Positions 1 to 6,161 of a DNA stretch of 7,138 bases are shown in pieces. The DNA is from Spirochaetota bacterium (GTDB lineage: Bacteria; Spirochaetota; UBA4802; JAFGJZ01): the NCBI GenBank assembly GCA_023396665.1, contig JAEWVL010000350.1, positions 1 to 7,138 of the forward strand, in the 5' to 3' direction. Position 1 is the stretch's first letter; every line of letters starts with the position of its first letter. Under the pieces are notes generated by a model that saw nothing but the letters and a program-made list of their open reading frames with translations, had not been told where the DNA came from and ran no database searches. Made by a program: the position numbers and the translations under genes.

Positions 1-590
1 GTATGTTTGCACAGTGTACGCTTCGATTTGAACCGAATCCGGGCAAGGGCTTCGAGTTTGTGGATATGATTAAGGGCGGATCGATTCCGAACGAGTACAT
101 TCCTTCAGTTCGTAAGGGACTTGAGAAAACAATTGTCGAAGGTATTCTTGCGGGGTATGAAATACTTGATGTCAAGGCAACGTTGCTTGATGGAAATTTT
201 CACCCTGTAGACTCTTCAGATATGGCATTCCAGCTTTGTGCTGCCATGTGTTTTAAAAAGGCTTTCCCGAATTGCGCTCCGAAAATTCTTGAGCCTGTAA
301 TGAAGGTTGAAGTAAATACACCCGATGATTATGTCGGAGATGTTATCGGTGACCTCAACAAACGCCGTGGCAAGATTGGTGATATGCGAAGATTCAGAAA
401 GGGGTCGCAGAAAGTTGATGCGAAAGTGCCCTTGATGGAAATGTTCGGCTACTCAACGACTCTGCGCTCACTCTCGTCCGGACGCGCGAATTTCTCTATG
501 GAATTTGAGTTATATGAGCCGGTTCCGCCGGCAGTCCAGGAGAAGGTCATTAAAGCTGCGGCAGAAAAACGAAGAAAAGACAACGAATAA
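1..590 (+). CDS. fusA: Elongation factor G, C-terminal part (5' end outside window)
   Basis: This is the C-terminal 195 residues of the GTPase that drives ribosomal translocation; the G domain lies before the window. The frame is open to the left edge, with bases 1-2 finishing an upstream codon, so the Met at base 3 is internal. The fragment starts late in domain IV. It contains the conserved tip loop HPVDSS (residues 67-72 here), whose His corresponds to E. coli EF-G His583, followed by LEPVMKVEV, GDVIGDLNKRRG and the domain V signature EMFGYSTTLRSLSSGRA. Odd points are a strongly basic stretch (about residues 121-138, KRRGKIGDMRRFRKGSQK) where E. coli has acidic and glycine residues, and several cysteines near residues 79-92. 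The family is certain. Whether it is the main EF-G or a paralogue (many diderm lineages carry two or more) cannot be told from this end. It stops 22 bases before an intrinsic terminator. Confidence 0.96.
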   Translation, partial: MFAQCTLRFEPNPGKGFEFVDMIKGGSIPNEYIPSVRKGLEKTIVEGILAGYEILDVKATLLDGNFHPVDSSDMAFQLCAAMCFKKAFPNCAPKILEPVMKVEVNTPDDYVGDVIGDLNKRRGKIGDMRRFRKGSQKVDAKVPLMEMFGYSTTLRSLSSGRANFSMEFELYEPVPPAVQEKVIKAAAEKRRKDNE

Positions 591-612
591 CAAAATAATC
601 AGAGCTGAAATA

Positions 613-643
613 AAAAAAAGGGTCAAAGTTTGACCCTTTTTTT
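613..643 (+). terminator. Intrinsic terminator after EF-G
   Basis: The GC-containing core GGGTCAAA/TTTGACCC is flanked by an A-run on the left and a T-run on the right (637-643). The stem can extend through A-T pairs from 613-627 to 629-643 around a tiny loop near 628. It begins 22 bases after the EF-G stop. Because of the A-run it could also work weakly on the - strand, but no - strand gene enters from the right. Confidence 0.9.
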
Positions 644-959
644 ATGCTTTATTCATGCTATATAAACTTTAATTTCCTGGAAATGACGTTTTGGCTCTAT
701 TTGTCATTTACTTTCCTTAGCAATCTACTTGTACGATAAACAAAAAACGATACAAAAATGTTTGACAAATATAACTGACACTTTCTTTTTTTAGTACAGG
801 TGTATTTATCAAATACGATTTTATGGTAAGAATAAAAAACGGTGAATACTTGTCACCTGAATCGAATTAACCGGGTAGTTCAAGACAGTACCAGCGTGTC
901 GAATTGCTTGTATTGAATTTTGATTTCCAATTTGATTTTTCACTCAAAGCAGAGGTTTC
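644..959. other. Non-coding gap between EF-G and the M23 lipoprotein gene
   Basis: No credible gene is visible on either strand across these roughly 316 bases. The stretch holds a TTGACA at 762-767 without a convincing -10 box at normal spacing. It also holds a hairpin GGTGA/TCACC (841-845 with 853-857). CAGGTG at 797-802 could pair instead with CACCTG at 854-859, so the right arm of the hairpin has two possible partners. The promoter of the downstream gene must lie here, but I cannot place it. Confidence 0.5.
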
Positions 960-1622
960 ATGAAATTTTATATTTTGAGTATTGCCGTGTTCATGCTGCT
1001 TTTTACCATGAATTGCGCTTCACAGCAACAGATTGTACAAGAGATCATAATCGATCCGAATACTCCCTTAATGTGTGAAGGATACGTGGAAGCGGGTTTA
1101 TCTGAATATATACTACCTTTTCCTGAAAATGCTTCATATTTGCTATATCAGGGAAATTGCGAGCGATATTCCCACAAGGGAACTACCAGGTATGCCTACG
1201 ATTTTGCAATGTCAATCGGATCTGATATTGTAGCAGCAAGAGCGGGTACTGTGATACGTGTAGATGCGTCATGGTCGGATAATTACAAAAGTGGTCCGAA
1301 AAAGTACCGGAAAACCGTAAATAATGCGGGTAATCTTGTCGCAATTTTACATGATGACGGTTCTGTCGGAGCATATCTTCACCTGAAACAGGGCGGGGTT
1401 GTTGTGAAACTCGGTGATCGTGTTGAACAGGGACAATGTATCGCAAAATCGGGTGCAAGTGGATTTGTGACCGGTTCACATCTTCATTTTGAGGTTCAAC
1501 GCAGCCGTGAAGATCGACAGACTATTCCCATAACTTTCAGAAATGCATCGCCTGGAGAGAAATATAGTCTTCAAAGTAAACGCGTATACACTGCATTGAG
1601 TCTAGCTACTTCTGAAAAATGA
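960..1622 (+). CDS. M23-family (LytM-like) metallopeptidase lipoprotein
   Basis: Predicted zinc endopeptidase of the cell envelope, 220 residues. Family members cleave peptidoglycan cross-bridges or, when inactive, activate amidases. Residues 1-18 form a lipoprotein signal peptide (MKFY, then a hydrophobic core) and Cys19 is the likely lipidated residue. The lipobox T-M-N-C is non-canonical, with Asn at -1. The single M23 domain spans about residues 68-182: H72 in YSHKG and D81 in YAYDFAM as first zinc ligands, GSDIVAARAGTV, H141 in AYLHL as the catalytic-type His, GDRVEQGQ, and the HLHFEV motif with H174/H176. The His-Asp spacing is longer than the HxxxD of LytM itself, but the arrangement SH-G-x(n)-YA-x-DFAM occurs in a subgroup of M23 proteins. 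All ligands look present, so activity is plausible. There is no LysM or coiled-coil region. The start is supported by AGAGG at 951-955, four bases before ATG. The substrate is not determinable. Confidence 0.9.
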   Translation: MKFYILSIAVFMLLFTMNCASQQQIVQEIIIDPNTPLMCEGYVEAGLSEYILPFPENASYLLYQGNCERYSHKGTTRYAYDFAMSIGSDIVAARAGTVIRVDASWSDNYKSGPKKYRKTVNNAGNLVAILHDDGSVGAYLHLKQGGVVVKLGDRVEQGQCIAKSGASGFVTGSHLHFEVQRSREDRQTIPITFRNASPGEKYSLQSKRVYTALSLATSEK

Positions 1623-1791
1623 TCCTCATCGCTTAGCGCTTTTCTTTATGGACATAAGCGAAAAATTATTGCTTCTTTGCCGGATAACTGATTAAAGTAC
1701 CGGTAAAGGGCAGTCGTAACAATTGTCTGCTTTCACGACACTAAATCAGGATATCCGGTTTATATGTGATGTTATCGACAGGACGAGTGTG
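1623..1791. other. Intergenic gap between the two lipoprotein genes
   Basis: It holds a 6-bp inverted repeat CGCTTA/TAAGCG (1630-1635 with 1655-1660) with a 19-base loop and no T-run, so it is a poor intrinsic terminator. There is an 8-bp palindrome TACCGGTA at 1698-1705. CCGGATA (1680-1686) and TATCCGG (1752-1758) are complementary but 65 bases apart. No promoter boxes stand out. Co-transcription of the two lipoprotein genes is possible but not shown. Confidence 0.35.
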
Positions 1792-2667
1792 ATGAAACGA
1801 TTCATATATTCACTATTGGTTTTCTCTTTTCAAATGGTATTATTCTCCTGTGCCGGTGCTCAGCATGCGGAGACAACGGCTTTGGCGGGTGAAAGTACCA
1901 TGCAGACATCTTCGATACATTATCCTGATGGAAGCACTTATATCGGACAATTAGCAAACGGACGTAAAGTTGGAAGAGGGATTTATACATCAGCAAACGG
2001 TGAGATATATGATGGGGAATGGAAAAATGATCTACGTGACGGAAAGGGGCGACAAAGCGGTCCTGACGGCATAATATATGAAGGAGAATTTCAAGAAGAT
2101 AAACGACATGGTAAAGGGCGTATAATATATCCTGACGGAACAGTAATTGAGGCGACTTTTGAATCCGGAAAACAAAGTGCCAAGGCTAAGATAATTTTTT
2201 CTGACGGTCGTGTCTATGAGGGTGATTTAAAACAATACCGCATGCACGGCAAAGGGCAGCTTGTGTATCGTGATGGCGCAAAATATGAGGGGAACTTCAA
2301 TGACGGTGAACTTCACGGTGAAGGAATTATGACCTATCGCAACGGTACTGTCGTTCAAGGACATTTTGTCAATGGCTTTGTTGAAGGAGAGGGGGAACTG
2401 AGATCAAAAGATGGTCGGGTATATAAAGGTTCTTTCAGGAACGGAGAGATGCATGGCCGTGGAACAATGAGTTTCTCCAACGGTTCTAAGTATGCCGGTG
2501 AATTTAAAAACAATCAAATTGACGGTTATGGTATTATGATCTACGCCAATGGATCCAAATACGAAGGTAATTTCAAAAACAGCGAGCTTCATGGAAAGGG
2601 AATAATGACATTAAAAAACGGAAAAAAAATAACTGGCTCGTGGCGAAATGGAAAATATATAAAATAA
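1792..2667 (+). CDS. MORN-repeat lipoprotein
   Basis: Predicted surface or periplasmic lipoprotein, 291 residues. The ATG at 1792 is chosen because AGGA (1780-1783) sits eight bases upstream and because the protein then begins with a clean signal peptide (MKRF, then a hydrophobic core). The lipobox is L-F-S-C with Cys20 lipidated. An in-frame ATG 23 codons earlier (1723) would bury the signal. A short linker (21-43) is followed by ten 23-residue MORN repeats (44-273) and a partial eleventh (274-291). The repeat pattern is roughly Y-x-(D/N)-G-x-x-Y-x-G-x-(F/W)-x-(N/D)-G-x-x-H/D-G-x-G-x-(M/I). Repeat 4 is degenerate: the Y-x-G and G-x-G positions have become IEA and AKA. MORN arrays form elongated beta-sheet scaffolds and, in bacteria, have no single known function. 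The neighbouring M23 lipoprotein suggests an envelope role, which is inference. Confidence 0.9.
   Translation: MKRFIYSLLVFSFQMVLFSCAGAQHAETTALAGESTMQTSSIHYPDGSTYIGQLANGRKVGRGIYTSANGEIYDGEWKNDLRDGKGRQSGPDGIIYEGEFQEDKRHGKGRIIYPDGTVIEATFESGKQSAKAKIIFSDGRVYEGDLKQYRMHGKGQLVYRDGAKYEGNFNDGELHGEGIMTYRNGTVVQGHFVNGFVEGEGELRSKDGRVYKGSFRNGEMHGRGTMSFSNGSKYAGEFKNNQIDGYGIMIYANGSKYEGNFKNSELHGKGIMTLKNGKKITGSWRNGKYIK
1921..2664 (+). repeat. Coding array of MORN repeats, 69-base period
   Basis: The coding sequence repeats with a 69-base (23-codon) period, ten full units from 1921 to 2610 and a partial unit to 2664. The protein motif is clearer than the DNA: units share GA(T/C)GG or AA(C/T)GG around the D/N-G codons and GAAGG/GAGGG around E-G, but differ enough that the array looks old rather than freshly duplicated. 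Confidence 0.85.
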
Positions 2668-2755
2668 TTATATCTACACTATACAGACGGGAAAATTTTT
2701 ATTATTTTGGGACCAGAGTTCGTTTATTATTTTGTTTTTTTCACAGGAAGGTATA

Positions 2756-3313
2756 ATGACTTCAATTGCACACGATTCAATTATATATCCACAACAACCT
2801 CAGTTGGTGTATTATGGACACCCGACACTTAGAACTGAGGCGAAAACTGTTAATGATTTTTCTCCTCAGTTAAGGCTTCTATTCGAAACAATGTTCGAAA
2901 TAATGGAAAAAAACAACGGGATAGGTCTTGCGGCACCACAAATAGCTATACCTGGTCAGATTGTTGCGATAAATCTTGAAGCATATGATCTCGGGCGTTT
3001 GTCAATTGTCAATCCGCAGATAAAATTCAGATCCGAAGAGACAGGCCCTTATGATGAGGGTTGTCTGTCCGTACCTGGAATCTATGAAACTGTTATGCGG
3101 CCTTTACAGATAGTTGTCGAAGCTCAGGATCAAAACGGAAAAGAGATAGAAATAAAAGCTGACGGCATTCTTGCACGAGTACTGCAACATGAGATTGATC
3201 ATCTGCATGGGATTTTGTTTGTTGATCACCTTGATGACTACATCAGAAAAGAATATACGAAAGAGCTGAAATTGATAAAAAAAATGAATAAGAATAATGC
3301 AGATACTGTATAA
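2756..3313 (+). CDS. def: Peptide deformylase
   Basis: A cytoplasmic metalloenzyme that removes the formyl group from the N-terminal Met of nascent proteins. At 185 residues it is of normal family length. All three active-site motifs are intact: GIGLAAPQ (residues 55-62), EGCLS (101-105, with metal-binding Cys103) and QHEIDHLHG (144-152, with His145, Glu146 and His149 as metal ligands and catalytic Glu). The start at 2756 is preferred over an in-frame ATG at 2732 because AGGAAGG (2745-2751) lies just before it and the upstream extension is unlike the family. It reads toward fmt, 172 bases away. This is the classic partner, since Fmt adds the formyl group that Def removes. Confidence 0.97.
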   Translation: MTSIAHDSIIYPQQPQLVYYGHPTLRTEAKTVNDFSPQLRLLFETMFEIMEKNNGIGLAAPQIAIPGQIVAINLEAYDLGRLSIVNPQIKFRSEETGPYDEGCLSVPGIYETVMRPLQIVVEAQDQNGKEIEIKADGILARVLQHEIDHLHGILFVDHLDDYIRKEYTKELKLIKKMNKNNADTV

Positions 3314-3485
3314 ATAACCATCTCAAGTAATCAATCAAAAGAATTTGAACCTCGAAAACTCTCTAAACAGTAAAGCATACTGTATGAAGGTGCTACTTAA
3401 GCAAACGATACCACTATTATTGTTTCGAAAATATCAGTAAACAAGTATACGGTGCGAACATAAGAAACTCTCCGGAGTATGGTGT
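3314..3485 (+). promoter_or_regulatory. def-fmt intergenic region with a perfect 6-bp inverted repeat
   Basis: def and fmt are often almost touching; here 172 bases separate them. The notable element is ACAGTA-aagca-TACTGT at 3367-3383, a perfect 6-bp inverted repeat with a five-base centre. Its size would suit a small dimeric operator or a weak hairpin. There is no T-run after it, so it is not a terminator. A separate promoter for fmt may lie here, but I cannot assign -35 and -10 boxes. Confidence 0.3.
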
Positions 3486-4421
3486 ATGAAAATAGTTTAT
3501 TTCGGTTCTCCAGAAGAATCGGCGGCCGTATTCAAGAACATTTCGAAAATACATGATGTAGTTGCTGTTGTTACGAATCCTGATTCTGCTCAAAAACGCA
3601 GTTCTCAGCTGCTTCCGACTCCGGTTTCAAAGTTGGCGACAGATTTGTCGATTCCTCAATACAAATTCAAATCATTACTAAAAGAAAAGGCGGCAGAATG
3701 TCTTATTGCCTATGATGCCGATATATTTGTCGTTTTCTCCTACGGTCATATAATTCCACGTGAGGTTTTTTCTTTACCTAGATTGGGAAGTATAAATCTA
3801 CATCCTTCCCTTTTGCCCGCTTACAGGGGGGCCTCACCGGTTCAGTCGGCTATAATCGACGGGGTGGAGCAAAGCGGAATAAGCGTTCAAACAATATCAG
3901 AAGCCCTTGATGCTGGTGATATTATTTTGCAGGAAGCACTGAATCTTGCCGGTAACAGAAATACCGGAGAGATAATGATGGAGGTCGTCGAAAGGGGAAG
4001 CGTTATGATTGACAAGGCTATTTCGTTGCTGGAAAATAATCATGTTCCCCTTTTACAGACACAGGAAAATGTGAGTTATTGTTCAAAAATAACCCGTGAT
4101 TCTTCACGTATAAGGTGGGATAACAATTCAGTCTCCATTCATAATCTTATCAGGGCATTAAATCCGAAACCTTTTGCATGGACAACATTGCAGGGGAAAG
4201 AGATAAAAATAATACGCAGCTGTACATTGGACGAAGTATCTTTGAATCAGATTTCAACCGGTGTTCCCGGAAGCTTTGTTCGTTTTCAAAAAAAAAGACT
4301 TGTCGTGCGTTGTGCCCAGGGTGCTATTGAATTACTCAGTGTTCATCCCGAGGGGAAAAAGCTGATGGATGCCCCGGCATTTCTAAACGGATTCAGAGAG
4401 TCGGATGGATTATTTGAATAA
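3486..4421 (+). CDS. fmt: Methionyl-tRNA formyltransferase
   Basis: Transfers a formyl group from 10-formyltetrahydrofolate to Met-tRNA(fMet), making the initiator used in bacterial translation. At 311 residues it is typical for the family. The N-terminal formyltransferase domain starts MKIVYFGSPE. It has the catalytic trio Asn104 and His106 (in INLHPSLLPAYRGASPVQ) and Asp142 (in LDAGDI), matching E. coli N106, H108 and D144. The C-terminal tRNA-binding domain runs from about residue 205, with SRIRW, the ALNPKPFAWTTLQGKEIKI segment, and a terminal beta-rich part ending in the common phrase MDAPAFLNGFR. The ATG is supported by GGAG at 3474-3477, eight bases upstream. It probably shares a transcript with the YhbY gene 52 bases downstream. 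Confidence 0.97.
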   Translation: MKIVYFGSPEESAAVFKNISKIHDVVAVVTNPDSAQKRSSQLLPTPVSKLATDLSIPQYKFKSLLKEKAAECLIAYDADIFVVFSYGHIIPREVFSLPRLGSINLHPSLLPAYRGASPVQSAIIDGVEQSGISVQTISEALDAGDIILQEALNLAGNRNTGEIMMEVVERGSVMIDKAISLLENNHVPLLQTQENVSYCSKITRDSSRIRWDNNSVSIHNLIRALNPKPFAWTTLQGKEIKIIRSCTLDEVSLNQISTGVPGSFVRFQKKRLVVRCAQGAIELLSVHPEGKKLMDAPAFLNGFRESDGLFE

Positions 4422-4473
4422 GTTACACTATGACGCTTAATCAAGTTTATATATACAGCAAAAAGAGAGAATA

Positions 4474-4740
4474 ATGACACCGAAACAGAGAAAAGCGCTT
4501 CGTGAGCGGGCTCATGATCTGCAACCGGCCGTAATGATCGGAAAAAACGGTTTGACTGAAGAGGTCGAAAAGGCTGTAGAAACCGCCCTCGCAGCATCGG
4601 GATTAATAAAAATACGGTTTATAGGTTTTAAACAAGAGAGGCACGAGATATCCGCCAAAATAGCGGAGAAAGCCCTTGCTGAAATTGTTGATATTATTGG
4701 CAACGTACTTATTCTTTATCGGGAGATTGAAGAAGACTAA
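4474..4740 (+). CDS. yhbY: YhbY/CRM-domain RNA-binding protein
   Basis: A small (88-residue) single CRM-domain protein. E. coli YhbY associates with pre-50S ribosomal particles, and the fold resembles IF3-C. Family features visible are the N-terminal basic helix (TPKQRKALRERAHDL), PAVMIGKNGLTEEV with the GxxG RNA-binding loop at residues 23-26 (GKNG), the ALAASGLIKIRFIG strand, and the ending IVDIIGNVLILYR. It is of full expected length. The Shine-Dalgarno is a weak GAGAG about five bases before the ATG. It lies 52 bases after fmt with no terminator between, so it is likely the last gene of a translation operon. A strong hairpin follows it. Confidence 0.93.
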   Translation: MTPKQRKALRERAHDLQPAVMIGKNGLTEEVEKAVETALAASGLIKIRFIGFKQERHEISAKIAEKALAEIVDIIGNVLILYREIEED

Positions 4741-4774
4741 ATAATACCCGGATATTATTGTAAAGCCATTGTAG

Positions 4775-4812
4775 AACAAGAAAACCGCTTAATCAAAGCG
4801 GTTTTTCTTGTT
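4775..4812. terminator. Bidirectional terminator between yhbY and leuB
   Basis: The arms 4775-4790 and 4796-4812 pair over 16 base pairs with one bulged T (4806) and a five-base loop AATCA. The core is AACCGCTT/AAGCGGTT. The right arm carries T5 for the + strand, and the left arm carries an A-run that reads as T4 on the - strand. It sits between two converging genes, 35 bases after the yhbY stop and 48 bases beyond the leuB stop, as expected for a shared terminator. Confidence 0.9.
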
Positions 4813-4859
4813 AATCTTTTGCAATTCATTGAGTTTAAGTATTTTGATTGTTTATGAAA

Positions 4860-5927
4860 CTAAAGATTTTCAGCAATGAGAGTGCCCATCTGTTCAGTTC
4901 CTATTTTCCGGCAGCCATCGGAAAAAATATCCCCCGTCCGAACACCACTGTCGAGAACCTTCACAACGCTGTTTAAAATTCGTTGATATCCCTCATCGAG
5001 ATTGAAACTGTATTTGAGCATCATCGCAGCGGAAAGGATTTGAGCGATCGGATTAGCGATGCCTTTGCCTGCTATATCCGGTGCCGAGCCGCCCGCCGGT
5101 TCATAAAGGCCGAAGCTGCCGTCAGAGAGTGAAGCGGAGGGAAGCATTCCGAGTGAACCTGTAATCATAGAGGCTTCGTCTGACAGAATATCCCCGAACA
5201 TATTGCCGCAGAGAAGGACATCAAACTGTCGCGGGTTTTTCACCAGCTGCATGGCTGCATTGTCAACATACATGTGATTGAGTTCGATATCAGGATATCC
5301 CTTCGCTACTTCATTAACAACTTCACGCCATAAAACCATAGATGTGAGAACATTAGCCTTGTCGATAGATGTTACTTTTTTGCTGCGTTTTCGAGCTGTC
5401 TCAAATGCAACTTTAGCGATACGGACTATTTCCGGTTTTGTGTAAACAAGTGTATCGTACGCTTTATCTCCCTCACGTCCCTTAGGTTCTCCGAAGTAAA
5501 TACCACCGGTAAGTTCGCGCATGATAAGAATATCAAAACCATCGCCAATGATGTCGCTTTTAAGGGGGGATGCATCTTTGAGCGCTTTAAAGATGATTGC
5601 AGGACGAAAATTTGCATAAAGATTGAATATTTTACGTAACGGGAGCAGTGCGGCACGTTCCGGTTGCTCTGCCGGCGGCAATGTTTCCCATTTCGGACCA
5701 CCAACTGAACCAAAGAGGATGGCGCTGCTCGATTTGCAGCATTCAATGGTGGATTCTGGCAGGGCTTTGCCTTTGCTGTCAATGGCAGCACCGCCAACAT
5801 CGGCAAATTCATAGTTGAGAGTAATACCAAGTTTAGGAGTAAGTGCGTCAAGTACCTTGATTGCCTCTTTCATTACTTCAGGACCGATGCCATCACCGGG
5901 AAGCACCGCTATTTTGAATTCTTTCAT
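4860..5927 (-). CDS. leuB: 3-isopropylmalate dehydrogenase
   Basis: NAD-dependent oxidative decarboxylation of 3-isopropylmalate to 2-oxoisocaproate, the third dedicated step of leucine synthesis; cytoplasmic, homodimer. At 355 residues it is of normal length. The start at 5927 is chosen because AGAGG (complement of 5935-5939) lies seven bases before it; an in-frame ATG at 5942 would place that site inside the gene. Motifs in order: LPGDGIGPEV (9-18), LLPLRKIFNLYANFRP with substrate Arg98 and Arg108, IMRELTGGIYFGEPKG with Arg137 and Tyr144, Lys190 in SIDKANV, Asp222 in VDNAAMQ, GDILSDE with metal-binding Asp246 and Asp250, and the NAD-binding loop GGSAPDIAGKGIANP (279-293). LeuB rather than isocitrate or tartrate dehydrogenase is supported by the LPLRK and GGIYFGEP segments. 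No leuA, leuC or leuD is adjacent on the visible side; upstream there is a divergent unrelated gene. Confidence 0.97.
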   Translation of the reverse strand: MKEFKIAVLPGDGIGPEVMKEAIKVLDALTPKLGITLNYEFADVGGAAIDSKGKALPESTIECCKSSSAILFGSVGGPKWETLPPAEQPERAALLPLRKIFNLYANFRPAIIFKALKDASPLKSDIIGDGFDILIMRELTGGIYFGEPKGREGDKAYDTLVYTKPEIVRIAKVAFETARKRSKKVTSIDKANVLTSMVLWREVVNEVAKGYPDIELNHMYVDNAAMQLVKNPRQFDVLLCGNMFGDILSDEASMITGSLGMLPSASLSDGSFGLYEPAGGSAPDIAGKGIANPIAQILSAAMMLKYSFNLDEGYQRILNSVVKVLDSGVRTGDIFSDGCRKIGTEQMGTLIAENL

Positions 5928-5969
5928 TCTTAATCCTCTCATATTGAATAAATACTATGGCACGTTAGC

Positions 5970-6002
5970 AATTACTATAAATGTGTCAATACATTAGTAA
6001 TT
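5970..6002 (-). promoter_or_regulatory. Extended imperfect palindrome upstream of leuB
   Basis: AATTACT (5970-5976) pairs with AGTAATT (5996-6002) and, inside it, AATGT (5980-5984) pairs with ACATT (5991-5995), leaving a six-base centre. It lies about 43-75 bases before the leuB start, in the region of its promoter or leader. It could be an operator or an RNA hairpin in the leader. The sequence AATGTGTCAA inside it (5980-5989) recurs at 6072-6081; on the leuB strand both read TTGACACATT, each containing a consensus -35 hexamer, but neither has a clear -10 at normal spacing. Confidence 0.35.
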
Positions 6003-6053
6003 ATTAAGTAAATTAAGTATATATTAAGATGGTGAGATCAATTTATAAATTGA
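6003..6053. promoter_or_regulatory. Palindrome and ATTAAG repeats in the leuB/6162 divergent region
   Basis: TCAATTTATAAATTGA at 6038-6053 is a perfect 16-base palindrome. Just left of it the hexamer ATTAAG occurs three times (6003, 6012 and 6023), at spacings of 9 and 11 bases, about one DNA turn apart. The segment lies roughly midway between the diverging starts at 5927 and 6162. This is the kind of layout that ribbon-helix-helix or helix-turn-helix dimers bind. AT-richness makes chance palindromes more likely, so the call is tentative. Confidence 0.35.
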
Positions 6054-6131
6054 GTGCTATTTTACGTGATTAATGTGTCAAAAAACAAAGAATTTCAAAA
6101 ATTATCAGCATTTTTGTTTTGCTGTACGTAA

Positions 6132-6157
6132 TAATATCATCAAGCATTATGGGTGAT
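6132..6157 (+). promoter_or_regulatory. Possible -10 box and Shine-Dalgarno for the 6162 gene
   Basis: TAATAT at 6132-6137 is a fair -10 box with no good -35 at 17 bases. GGTGAT at 6152-6157 is an exact complement of the 16S anti-Shine-Dalgarno sequence and lies four bases before ATG 6162. It decides the start in favour of that ATG over the in-frame GTG at 6153, which overlaps the site. Confidence 0.35.
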
Positions 6158-6161
6158 AATT

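Noticed and set aside
762..767. TTGACA as a sigma-70 promoter for the M23 gene
   Set aside because: No -10-like hexamer at 16-19 bases; the spaced positions are pyrimidine runs.
1183..1479. 98-codon - strand frame opposite the M23 gene
   Set aside because: It is antisense to a complete enzyme domain, and the translation is rich in His, Gln and Arg with no recognisable domain.
1630..1660. Hairpin after the M23 gene as an intrinsic terminator
   Set aside because: It is only a 6-bp stem with a 19-base loop, and A rather than T residues follow it.
1723..1791. N-terminal extension of the MORN protein from an upstream ATG
   Set aside because: It has no good ribosome binding site and would place 23 polar residues before the lipoprotein signal peptide; AGGA before 1792 supports the later start.
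1921..2664. CRISPR or tandem DNA satellite at the 69-base repeats
   Set aside because: The repeats lie in one open frame, encode the MORN motif, and are diverged at DNA level; there are no identical repeats with unique spacers.
5426..5997. Reading frames on both strands overlapping leuB in other frames
   Set aside because: They are shadows of leuB: low-complexity translations with no motif and no ribosome binding site, opposite or overlapping a gene with all its catalytic residues.
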